From Pseudomonadota bacterium (lineage in GTDB: Bacteria > Pseudomonadota > Gammaproteobacteria > Steroidobacterales > Steroidobacteraceae): 5,750 nucleotides of DNA. Location: the NCBI GenBank assembly GCA_021826035.1, contig JAKBBE010000119.1, forward strand, positions 1-5,750, given 5' to 3'. Made by a program: the position numbers and the translations under genes. Below are positions 1 through 5,685 of the stretch, one piece after another; the first letter of the stretch is position 1; each line of letters starts with the position of its first letter. The notes under the pieces were generated by a model that searched no databases, was not told where the DNA came from, and saw only the letters and a program-made list of their open reading frames with translations.

Positions 1-1
1 C

Positions 2-433
2 GCCGCTGAGCCCGCCGTCGCCACCTTGGCCGCCACGCTGCGTATCGTGAGTGGCCAGCTCGCACGGCGGCTGCGCGACCAGGGGCATTTCGGGGACTTC
101 ACCTGGACCCAGATGAAGGTCCTCGGCCGACTGGAGCGGGAGGGTCCGGCCACGGTGAGCGCGCTGGCGCACGCCGAGGGCATCCGGCCCCAGTCCATGG
201 GGGCGACGGTCGCAGCGCTGAAATCCGCCGGTCTGATCCGCGGGGCCGCCGACCCGCACGACGGACGCCAGACTCTGCTCTCGCTGACCTCCGCCTGCCG
301 CGAGTCGATCCAGGCGGCCCGCACCGCCCGCGAAGACTGGCTGATGCGTGCCATCGGCACCCGACTCGATCCCGAAGAGCGCGCCGCACTCGCCAGCGCC
401 GTCGGTTTGCTCGAGCGACTGCTCGAACCGTGA
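2..433 (+). CDS. MarR-family transcriptional regulator, 5' end cut by window
   Basis: Winged-helix repressor of the MarR family; such proteins bind palindromic operators as dimers and release them when a small ligand (often a phenolic or drug) binds. The frame is open from base 2 to the TGA at 431-433, giving 143 visible codons, close to the usual 140-160. A TTG at 26 is the first start-like codon, but the eight codons before it are open and coding-like, so the true start probably lies just upstream. By visible codon: dimerisation helix about 9-25, helix-turn-helix about 50-79 (from ATVSALA to SAGLI), then the wing with the family's D-x-x-D-G-R pattern (Asp84, Asp87, Gly88, Arg89), and a C-terminal helix ending LLERLLEP. 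It lies directly upstream of and co-directional with an MFS exporter, as E. coli mprA/emrR does with emrAB, so control of that exporter is inferred. The ligand cannot be read from sequence. Family assignment is firm. Confidence 0.9.
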   Translation, partial: AAEPAVATLAATLRIVSGQLARRLRDQGHFGDFTWTQMKVLGRLEREGPATVSALAHAEGIRPQSMGATVAALKSAGLIRGAADPHDGRQTLLSLTSACRESIQAARTAREDWLMRAIGTRLDPEERAALASAVGLLERLLEP

Positions 434-462
434 CCGGCCGGTCCCGGCCCGTACCGACCGGC
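433..462. repeat. Palindrome and inverted repeat in the marR-MFS junction
   Basis: A perfect 10-base palindrome ACCGGCCGGT occupies 433-442, starting at the last base of the regulator's stop codon. Overlapping it, GCCGGTC (437-443) pairs with GACCGGC (456-462) across a 12-base spacer. This could be a leader hairpin tuning exporter expression or a protein-binding site. Such repeats also arise by chance in GC-rich DNA, and no promoter is visible beside it, so the role is open. Confidence 0.35.
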
Positions 463-501
463 ACGCCTCCTCCGCCCCCCCACCGACTCGACGAGCGAAC
501 C

Positions 502-2286
502 ATGGACTCCCGCACTGCGACCTCGCGCTACAAATGGATCGCGCTCTCGAACACCACCATCGCCGTTCTGCTCGCGACCATTGACTCCTCGATCATGCTG
601 ATCGCGATGCCGGAGATCTTCCACGGGATCCGGCTCAATCCCCTCGAACCGCACAACACGCTGTATCTGCTGTGGATGATTCTCGGCTATCAGGTCGTCA
701 CCAGCGTACTGGTGGTGAGCCTTGGGCGCCTCGGCGATATGTTCGGGCGCGTGCGGATGTACACCCTCGGGTTCACCATCTATACGGTCGCCTCGCTCGC
801 ACTGACCCTCGACCCCTACACCGCCGAGCGTGGCGCACTGTGGCTGGTCATCGGCCGGATCGTTCAGGGCCTCGGCGCCGCCTTCCTGGTGGCCAACTCC
901 GGGGCGATCCTCACCGACGCGTTCCCGCCCGAGCAACGGGGTCTCGCCCTCGGCATCAATAACGTCGCCGGCATCAGCGGCAATTTCCTCGGACTGATCC
1001 TCGGCGGCGTGCTCGCCGCCATCCACTGGCGGCTGATCTTCCTGATATCGGTGCCGTTCGGACTGTTCGGCACGCTGTGGTCTTACTTCAAACTGCGCGA
1101 GATCGGCCAGCGAACGCCCACTCCGGTCGACTGGGGCGGCAACCTCACCTTCGCGAGCGGACTGACGCTGATCATGATCGGCATCACCTGGGGCATCCAG
1201 CCGGCCGGCGCTCATGCCATGGGCTGGATGAGCCCGCGGGTCCTCGGGCTGCTCGGTGCAGGCGTCGCCGCGATGGTCGCCTTCGGCCTCATCGAGGCGC
1301 GCGCACGTGCACCGATGTTCCGCCTGCCGTTGTTTCGCATCCGGGCGTTCTCCTTCGGCACGCTCTCGACGTTCCTCTCGGCGATCGGCCGCGGCGGACT
1401 GATGTTCATGCTGATCATCTGGCTGCAGGGCATCTGGCTGCCGCTGCACGGCTACAGCTTCGCGCAGACCCCGCTCTGGGCCGGCATCTTCATGCTGCCG
1501 CTCAGCGCCGGGTTCCTCATCGCCGGTCCGCTCGCCGGGATACTCTCCGACCGGCTCGGGGCACGCTACTTCGCCACCGGCGGCATGATCGGCGCGGCGC
1601 TCAGCCTGATGCTGCTGATGCTGCTGCCGATCGACTTCGGGTACGTCGGCTTCGCCGCAATCCTGCTGCTCTCGGGCATCTCCATGGGCGCCTTCGCCGC
1701 ACCGAACCGCGCCGCGGTGATGAACAGTCTGCCGGCGAGCGACCGCGGCGTCGGCGGGGCGATGAACGCCACGTTCCAGAACGCCGCCCAGGTGCTGTCC
1801 ATCGGGATTTTCTTCTCACTGATGATCGCGGGCCTGTCCGGCACGCTCTCGAGTACGCTGCAGCGCGGGCTGCTCGATCACGGCGTCCCTGCTGGCGTCG
1901 CTGCGCACATTGCCTCGCTGCCGCCCGTCAGCGTGCTGTTCGCGGCATTCCTTGGCTACAACCCGGTGCGTGCCCTGCTCGGTCCTGCGGTCCTCGCACG
2001 CCTGCCGAGCATCGATCGCGCCGCACTGACCGGACACGCCTTCTTTCCGCGGCTGATTGCCACCCCCTTTCACGCCGGACTGACCGCGGCGTTCTCGTTC
2101 GCCATCGTGGCGTGCCTGATTGCCGCCGCGGCATCCTGGTCACGAGGGTCCCGGTACGTCCACCGCGACGAGGATGGCGCTCGGCCGAGTGCGCGCACGC
2201 GACACCCGCCGGCCGCCGAGCTCCCCCTGCACCCCCCTCATGACGCGCCGGGCCGCCCCGCGCTGCCGGCCGATACAGGAGAGTGA
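502..2286 (+). CDS. MFS exporter, DHA2 (EmrB/QacA-like) 14-helix family
   Basis: Inner-membrane proton-driven drug or metabolite exporter, 594 residues from ATG 502. About 14 hydrophobic helices are visible (near residues 12-36, 54-75, 85-103, 112-134, 146-172, 176-196, 213-231, 246-264, 283-307, 325-345, 357-376, 380-400, 428-446, 524-545), with a large outer loop before the last. Asp28 in helix 1 is the usual DHA2 acidic residue. Motif A is GRLGDMFGRVRM at 75-86 (Asp79, Arg83). Motif B is GRIVQGLGAA, with Arg119, Gln122 and Gly123. Motif C reads G160-NFL-G164-L165-IL-G168-G169, so the antiporter-signature proline is Leu. The last ~48 residues form a Pro/Arg/His-rich cytoplasmic tail. An in-frame GTG at 430 overlaps the regulator's stop (GTGA) and would add 24 proline-rich residues; ATG 502 is preferred because it puts a typical short N-terminus before helix 1, though its ribosome site is weak. 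It sits between the MarR regulator and a hydrolase with no HlyD/EmrA adaptor, so it may act alone. Substrate unknown. Confidence 0.92.
   Translation: MDSRTATSRYKWIALSNTTIAVLLATIDSSIMLIAMPEIFHGIRLNPLEPHNTLYLLWMILGYQVVTSVLVVSLGRLGDMFGRVRMYTLGFTIYTVASLALTLDPYTAERGALWLVIGRIVQGLGAAFLVANSGAILTDAFPPEQRGLALGINNVAGISGNFLGLILGGVLAAIHWRLIFLISVPFGLFGTLWSYFKLREIGQRTPTPVDWGGNLTFASGLTLIMIGITWGIQPAGAHAMGWMSPRVLGLLGAGVAAMVAFGLIEARARAPMFRLPLFRIRAFSFGTLSTFLSAIGRGGLMFMLIIWLQGIWLPLHGYSFAQTPLWAGIFMLPLSAGFLIAGPLAGILSDRLGARYFATGGMIGAALSLMLLMLLPIDFGYVGFAAILLLSGISMGAFAAPNRAAVMNSLPASDRGVGGAMNATFQNAAQVLSIGIFFSLMIAGLSGTLSSTLQRGLLDHGVPAGVAAHIASLPPVSVLFAAFLGYNPVRALLGPAVLARLPSIDRAALTGHAFFPRLIATPFHAGLTAAFSFAIVACLIAAAASWSRGSRYVHRDEDGARPSARTRHPPAAELPLHPPHDAPGRPALPADTGE
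2277..2282 (+). promoter_or_regulatory. Ribosome binding site fixing the hydrolase start
   Basis: AGGAGA lies inside the last codons of the exporter; its AGGAG core (2277-2281) is 7 bases from ATG 2289. The site overlaps the alternative GTG at 2283, which is therefore an unlikely start. Termination of the exporter at 2284-2286 immediately before ATG 2289 suggests translational coupling. Confidence 0.8.
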
Positions 2287-2288
2287 CC

Positions 2289-3032
2289 ATGATCGAGCGA
2301 AACGAACGAGTCGAGACCGCACCGGGCGCCATGGAGGTGTTCATCACGCGACCCGAGGGGCCGGGCCCCTTCCCGGTCGTCGTGGAACTGATGGATGCCC
2401 TCGGCATGCGTGAGGAGCTGTACGAGCACGCACGCCGCGTCGCGCGCTGGGGCTACTGCGTGCTCGTCCCGGATCTGTTCCACCGCGCCGGACTCAAGGG
2501 CCCGCTCGATCTGACCCGACCCGACACCCTGACGCAGATCCGCGCGGCCATGGCCGCACTCACCGACGCGCGGGTCACGCTCGACCTCGAGGCAACCCTG
2601 GCACTCGCCGCGGCGGATCCGGCCGCCGACCTCACGAACATCGGCCTGTACGGATTCTGCATGGGCGGGCGGCTCGCACTGATGCTCGCACAGCACCTCG
2701 GTGCACGCGTTGCCGCGGCCGCCTCGGTCCATCCGGGCGGGCTGGTCACCGAGGAGCCCGGCTCACCGCACCGGCATCTCGATCAGATCGCCGCCGAGTT
2801 GTATTTCGGCATTGCCGATCAGGATGCACATGCGACGCCCGCACAGATGGCGGCGCTCGAACATGCGCTGCAGGCGCGGGGCATCGCCTATCAGCTCGAG
2901 TGTCATCCCGGCGCCCTGCACGGCTTCATGATGCCGAGTCGCACCGACGTGTATCACGAAGCGGCCGCGCAGAAAGTCTGGGGCCGCATTGAAGCGCTGT
3001 TGACGCGCACGCTTGCGCCGCGCCACGTCTGA
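2289..3032 (+). CDS. Dienelactone hydrolase family alpha/beta-hydrolase
   Basis: Cytoplasmic alpha/beta-hydrolase of the dienelactone hydrolase family (carboxymethylenebutenolidase-like), 247 residues, the usual single-domain length. The nucleophile elbow is GFCMGGR with Cys124, the cysteine nucleophile that distinguishes this family from serine hydrolases. The likely triad partners are Asp179 (in ADQDAH, with Asp177 as alternative) and His211 (in GALHGF), in the order Cys-Asp-His. The N-terminal strand has the family's PVVVELMDALGM stretch after a short hairpin, and VLVPDLFHR (58-66) follows. There is no signal peptide. ATG 2289 is chosen for its AGGAG site. It follows the exporter by 2 bases and is almost certainly co-transcribed with it. 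Characterised members hydrolyse dienelactone in chlorocatechol breakdown, but many relatives act on other esters or lactones, and no catechol-pathway gene is visible here. A role in inactivating or modifying the exporter's substrate is inference. Confidence 0.9.
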   Translation: MIERNERVETAPGAMEVFITRPEGPGPFPVVVELMDALGMREELYEHARRVARWGYCVLVPDLFHRAGLKGPLDLTRPDTLTQIRAAMAALTDARVTLDLEATLALAAADPAADLTNIGLYGFCMGGRLALMLAQHLGARVAAAASVHPGGLVTEEPGSPHRHLDQIAAELYFGIADQDAHATPAQMAALEHALQARGIAYQLECHPGALHGFMMPSRTDVYHEAAAQKVWGRIEALLTRTLAPRHV

Positions 3033-3046
3033 GTCCCGACGTCAAT

Positions 3047-3067
3047 TGCGGGGGCCCGCCCCCCGCA
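3047..3067 (+). terminator. GC-rich hairpin after the hydrolase, probable terminator
   Basis: TGCGGGGG (3047-3054) and CCCCCGCA (3060-3067) form a perfect 8-base-pair stem with a 5-base loop, 14 bases after the hydrolase stop. No U-tract follows, so it is not a textbook intrinsic terminator. In GC-rich genomes such a hairpin may still end transcription or protect the 3' end. It shares its last three bases with the next hairpin. Confidence 0.5.
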
Positions 3068-3084
3068 GCGGCATCCGCCGCTGC
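3065..3084 (+). repeat. Second perfect hairpin, overlapping the first
   Basis: GCAGCGGC (3065-3072) and GCCGCTGC (3077-3084) form a perfect 8-base-pair stem with a 4-base loop ATCC. It begins in the GCA that closes the previous hairpin, so the two full stems compete for three bases. The following ATTCAC is only weakly T-containing. It may be part of a tandem terminator. A smaller 5-base stem (TCACG/CGTGA, 3087-3099) follows. Confidence 0.45.
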
Positions 3085-3130
3085 ATTCACGGCCCGTGAG
3101 GACCGATCGGACGGCACTGTGGATACGCGC

Positions 3131-3159
3131 TCGACAGCACCGGATGGCAGCGGTATAAA
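3131..3159 (+). promoter_or_regulatory. Sigma-70-type promoter of the sulfotransferase gene
   Basis: TCGACA at 3131-3136 matches the -35 consensus TTGACA at five of six bases. TATAAA at 3154-3159 matches TATAAT at five of six. The spacer is exactly 17 bases. The AT-rich box stands out in GC-rich surroundings, and the predicted start near 3166 would leave a leader of about 20 bases before ATG 3187. It lies after the hairpins that close the upstream unit, supporting independent transcription. Confidence 0.7.
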
Positions 3160-3186
3160 CACCCCACCGCATTCCCAGGGTCCCTC

Positions 3187-4650
3187 ATGAGATCCGCAGC
3201 ACGTTCGCCGGACGCCGAAGCGGCACATCTGCTGCGGGCCGGACACCCCGCGCAAGCCTTGCCGCTCGCCGAGCGCGCCGTGGCCACTCAACGAGTCTGT
3301 TCCGCCGCACATGGCCTCCTCGCCATGATCCTGTTGCGGCTCGGGCGCACTCCCGACGCCGAGGCGGTGATCGACTCCGCCCTGCAACTGCCGGCGGGCC
3401 CGGCCGAGGCGTACGGGGCGCTCGCGCAGACCGCGCGCGCCCTCGGCCAGTATCAACGCGCCCGCGACCTGTATCTGCGGGCGACCGAACTCGATGCGGC
3501 GATGCCGCTCTACTGGCACCAGCTGGCCACCTGTGAACGCACCCTCGGCAGACTCGAGGCGGCCGAAGAGGCCTGTGATCGCGCCATCGCGCTCGACCCG
3601 AGGCAGTACCCGTGTTACCTCCTTCGTGCGGAACTGCGGGTGCAGACTGAGGCGAACCATCATTGCGAGCAGCTGCGGGGCGAACTGACGCGGCCGGGGC
3701 TCCCGGATGCGGCACGGGTCCTGCTGGGCTATGCGCTCGGCAAAGAGCTCGATGACCTGGGACGGTTCGATGAGGCGTTTGAGAACTTCGCCCGCGCGGC
3801 GAGCACTCACCGCCGGCACCTCAGCTACGATGCCGCGATCGATGAGCATAAACTCAGGCGCATCACGGAAGTTTTCCGCGACACGCACCGACCATCCAAC
3901 GCGCCCGAGGTGGATTCGAGCCGCTTCGTCTTCATCGTCGGGTTGCCCCGCTCGGGCACGACGCTCCTTGAGCGCATCCTGACCGGCCTGCCAGGCACGC
4001 GCTCGAACGGCGAGACGGATCATTTCGCGCGCACCCTGCTCAGCGCCCCGTCCTCCGGTGGCGCCGATGTCTTCGCGCGCGCCGCGGCAGTCGACTGGCG
4101 CGAGATCGCCGCAGGCTACGCCCGCTGCGCCGGGGCCGACGGCAGCGGCGCTCTGATCATCGAGAAGCAGCCGATGAACTACCTGTACCTCGGCGCAATC
4201 CGCCGCGCCTTGCCGCAGGCCCGCATCCTCCTGGTCAGCCGCTCCCCGCTCGACAGCTGCTTTGCGATGTATCGCACCCTGTTTGGCGAGGCGTATCAGT
4301 TCAGCTACGACTTCCAGGACCTCGCCCGCTATTACGCGGCCTACGCGCGACTGATCGAGCACTGGCGCGGCACACTCGGGGAGTCGCTGCACGAGATTCA
4401 GTACGAGCAGCTGGTGAGCGCACCGCAACAGGTCGCGGCGGCGGCCGCTCGCGCGTGCGGCCTGCCGTGGGACGACTCGGCGCTGGCCGTCGATCAGAAC
4501 ACCGAAATCTGCCTCACACAGAGTGCGGCACAGGTCCGTCGCCCCATCTACCGCTCCTCGGTGGACCGCTGGCGACACTATCGGGCCCATCTCGGCCCGT
4601 TGGCGCACGCGCTGCGGCGCTGTGGCGTGCCGACGCCCGAGTTCGAGTAA
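3187..4650 (+). CDS. TPR-repeat sulfotransferase (Sulfotransfer_3-like)
   Basis: Predicted PAPS-dependent sulfotransferase with an N-terminal tetratricopeptide half, 487 residues, in the usual range for bacterial TPR-sulfotransferases. TPR-like helix pairs lie near residues 9-35, 37-68, 73-103, 107-138 and 175-205; the 107-138 unit, ending AIALDP, is the clearest. The catalytic half starts with VFIVGLPRSGTTLLE, whose 252-262 segment is the 5'-phosphosulfate loop (Arg255, Ser256, Thr258, Thr259). Glu276 in SNGETDHF lies 21 residues after Arg255, the spacing recalled between Arg78 and the catalytic Glu99 of human TPST2. EKQPMN (326-331) matches the family's K-x-P-x-N element. The 3'-phosphate motif begins at Arg352 (RSPLDSCFAMY), but the expected Ser of R-x7-S is Ala360. 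QVRRP (449-453) and WRHY (462-465) are the usual C-terminal signature. No signal peptide is visible, so it is probably cytoplasmic. ATG 3187 follows AGGG at 3177-3180. It has its own promoter and no sulfate-activation gene beside it. Acceptor unknown. Confidence 0.9.
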   Translation: MRSAARSPDAEAAHLLRAGHPAQALPLAERAVATQRVCSAAHGLLAMILLRLGRTPDAEAVIDSALQLPAGPAEAYGALAQTARALGQYQRARDLYLRATELDAAMPLYWHQLATCERTLGRLEAAEEACDRAIALDPRQYPCYLLRAELRVQTEANHHCEQLRGELTRPGLPDAARVLLGYALGKELDDLGRFDEAFENFARAASTHRRHLSYDAAIDEHKLRRITEVFRDTHRPSNAPEVDSSRFVFIVGLPRSGTTLLERILTGLPGTRSNGETDHFARTLLSAPSSGGADVFARAAAVDWREIAAGYARCAGADGSGALIIEKQPMNYLYLGAIRRALPQARILLVSRSPLDSCFAMYRTLFGEAYQFSYDFQDLARYYAAYARLIEHWRGTLGESLHEIQYEQLVSAPQQVAAAAARACGLPWDDSALAVDQNTEICLTQSAAQVRRPIYRSSVDRWRHYRAHLGPLAHALRRCGVPTPEFE

Positions 4651-4653
4651 GCC

Positions 4654-4682
4654 GCCCGCGCACCGTCGGGTGCCCGGCGGGC
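4654..4682 (+). terminator. Bulged GC hairpin after the sulfotransferase gene
   Basis: GCCCGC plus GCACC (4654-4664) pair with GGTGC (4669-4673) and GCGGGC (4677-4682). This gives an 11-base-pair stem with a 4-base loop GTCG and a 3-base CCG bulge on the 3' side. It begins 4 bases after the TAA stop at 4648-4650. There is no U-tract, so it is a probable rather than canonical terminator. Confidence 0.55.
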
Positions 4683-4691
4683 GATTCACGC

Positions 4692-4697
4692 TAAAAT
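4692..4697 (+). promoter_or_regulatory. Possible -10 box for yghU
   Basis: TAAAAT matches the -10 consensus at five of six bases and is the only AT-rich hexamer between the terminator-like hairpin and yghU. No -35 element is recognisable 16-18 bases upstream, where the hairpin itself lies, so an activator or a weak promoter would be implied. Transcription from here would give a leader of about 105-110 bases. Confidence 0.4.
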
Positions 4698-4767
4698 CCT
4701 CCCGACCCGCCGGATGAGACCTGCAGCGCTTCGCTCGCCGAGTGCGCGCCGGCCGACATCGCCCCCC

Positions 4768-4779
4768 CGGACCGGTCCG
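4768..4779. repeat. Perfect 12-base palindrome in the yghU leader
   Basis: CGGACCGGTCCG reads identically on both strands, and its right half-motif CGGTCC recurs at 4782-4787. It lies about 75 bases after the possible -10 box and about 20 bases before the yghU ribosome site. It could be a dimeric-regulator site or a small leader hairpin. Chance is a real alternative at this base composition. Confidence 0.35.
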
Positions 4780-4799
4780 AGCGGTCCCTGGCATTCCCG

Positions 4800-4805
4800 A
4801 AGGAG
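4800..4805 (+). promoter_or_regulatory. Ribosome binding site fixing the yghU start
   Basis: AAGGAG ends 7 bases before ATG 4813. It identifies that ATG as the start and rules against the in-frame ATG at 4714, which has no such site and would add 33 arginine- and proline-rich residues absent from E. coli YghU. Confidence 0.85.
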
Positions 4806-4812
4806 ACTCCCC

Positions 4813-5685
4813 ATGGCCGAGCTCGACTACACCCCGCCGAAAGTCTGGACGTGGAATAAGCCCAGCGGCGGCCAGTTCGCGAACATCAACCGCCCGGTGG
4901 CCGGTCCAACGCACGAGAAGACGCTGCCCGTCGGGCGCCATCCGCTGCAGCTGTATTCCCTCGGTACGCCGAATGGCGTCAAGGTCACCATCCTGCTGGA
5001 GGAATTGCTCGCCCTCGGTCACACCGGTGCCGAGTACGATGCGTGGCTGATCCGCATCGCCGAAGGCGAGCAGTTCGGAAGCGGATTCGTGGCCGTCAAC
5101 CCCAATTCCAAGATCCCGGCGCTCCTGGATCGCAGCGGACCGGAGCCGATCCGGGTGTTCGAATCCGGCTCGATCCTGGTGTATCTGGCGGAGAAGTTCG
5201 GCGCGTTCCTGCCGAGCGCGACGGCCGCGCGCACCGAGTGCCTCTCCTGGTTGTTCTGGCAGGTCGGCAGCGCGCCGTATCTCGGCGGCGGGTTCGGGCA
5301 TTTTTACGCCTATGCGCCGGTGAAGATCGAGTACGCCATCGACCGGTTCGCCATGGAAACCAAGCGTCAACTGAGCGTGCTGGAGCGCCGCCTGAGCGAG
5401 CACCGCTACATCGCCGGCGCCGAATACAGCATTGCGGACATGGCGATCTTTCCCTGGTATGGCGGCCTGGTGATGGGCTGGTTGTACGGCGCCGCGGAAT
5501 TCCTCAGCGTGCACGAGTACCCCCAGGTGCAGCGCTGGGCGCAGGAGCTGCTCGAGCGGCCGGCCGTGCGCCGCGGACGGATGGTCAATCGGACCAGCGG
5601 GGAGCTCTCGAGTCAATTGCACGAGCGTCACGACGCGCAGGACTTCGAGACCCGCACGCAGGACAAGCTCACGGCCGGCCGCTGA
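4813..5685 (+). CDS. yghU: Glutathione S-transferase family disulfide-bond oxidoreductase YghU
   Basis: Cytoplasmic Nu-class glutathione transferase-like protein, 290 residues against 288 recalled for E. coli YghU. The family binds two glutathione molecules, reduces disulfides such as 2-hydroxyethyl disulfide, and has some peroxidase activity. Its chemistry relies on bound glutathione rather than a protein cysteine. The N-terminus carries the diagnostic KVWTW (10-14) and FANINRPV (22-29, Asn26), then the YghU extension GPTHEKTLPVG. The thioredoxin-like domain follows, with SLGTPNG (49-55, Thr52, Asn54), NPNSKIPAL (96-104) and the glutathione gamma-glutamyl-binding ESGS (117-120). The helical C-terminal domain starts near 139 and includes GGGFGHFY, APVKIEYAI and ADMAIFPWYG, ending HERHDAQDFET. 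Only one cysteine (TECLSW) is evident and it is not at an active-site position. No truncation or frameshift is seen. The gene appears monocistronic, and its proposed role is thiol or oxidative-stress protection. Identity is firm from recalled similarity. Confidence 0.96.
   Translation: MAELDYTPPKVWTWNKPSGGQFANINRPVAGPTHEKTLPVGRHPLQLYSLGTPNGVKVTILLEELLALGHTGAEYDAWLIRIAEGEQFGSGFVAVNPNSKIPALLDRSGPEPIRVFESGSILVYLAEKFGAFLPSATAARTECLSWLFWQVGSAPYLGGGFGHFYAYAPVKIEYAIDRFAMETKRQLSVLERRLSEHRYIAGAEYSIADMAIFPWYGGLVMGWLYGAAEFLSVHEYPQVQRWAQELLERPAVRRGRMVNRTSGELSSQLHERHDAQDFETRTQDKLTAGR

Noticed and set aside
475..481. C7 homopolymer between regulator and exporter (another C7 lies near 4762-4768) as a possible phase-variation tract.
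   Set aside because: Seven Cs are common in this base composition. Both tracts lie before the preferred start codons, so slippage would not change the proteins.
99..515. Minus-strand frame of 138 codons opposite the regulator.
   Set aside because: Arginine- and glycine-rich shadow of a clearly identified MarR gene, without a plausible ribosome site or domain.
1077..2243. A 388-codon plus-strand frame inside the exporter gene.
   Set aside because: It is an arginine-, proline- and histidine-rich shifted-frame product with no domain, while the exporter frame has clear helices and MFS motifs throughout.
3042..3049. TCAATTGC near the hydrolase end recurs at 5613-5620.
   Set aside because: One copy is inside yghU coding sequence with no flanking similarity, so a short chance match is the simplest reading.
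3103..3110. Palindrome CCGATCGG upstream of the sulfotransferase promoter.
   Set aside because: Only 8 bases, expected by chance at this GC content, and not at a usual operator position relative to the -35 box.
4714..4812. Upstream ATG giving yghU 33 more residues.
   Set aside because: It has no ribosome site, the extension is low-complexity and absent from E. coli YghU, and AAGGAG sits correctly before ATG 4813.
2926..5631. A 901-codon open frame on the minus strand running antisense to the hydrolase end, the sulfotransferase and most of yghU.
   Set aside because: It is codon-aligned with the sulfotransferase and yghU, so its stops could only come from sense TTA, CTA or TCA codons, which GC-rich genes avoid. 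It has no recognisable domain, crosses two gaps with terminator- or promoter-like signals, and both sense genes are firmly identified.
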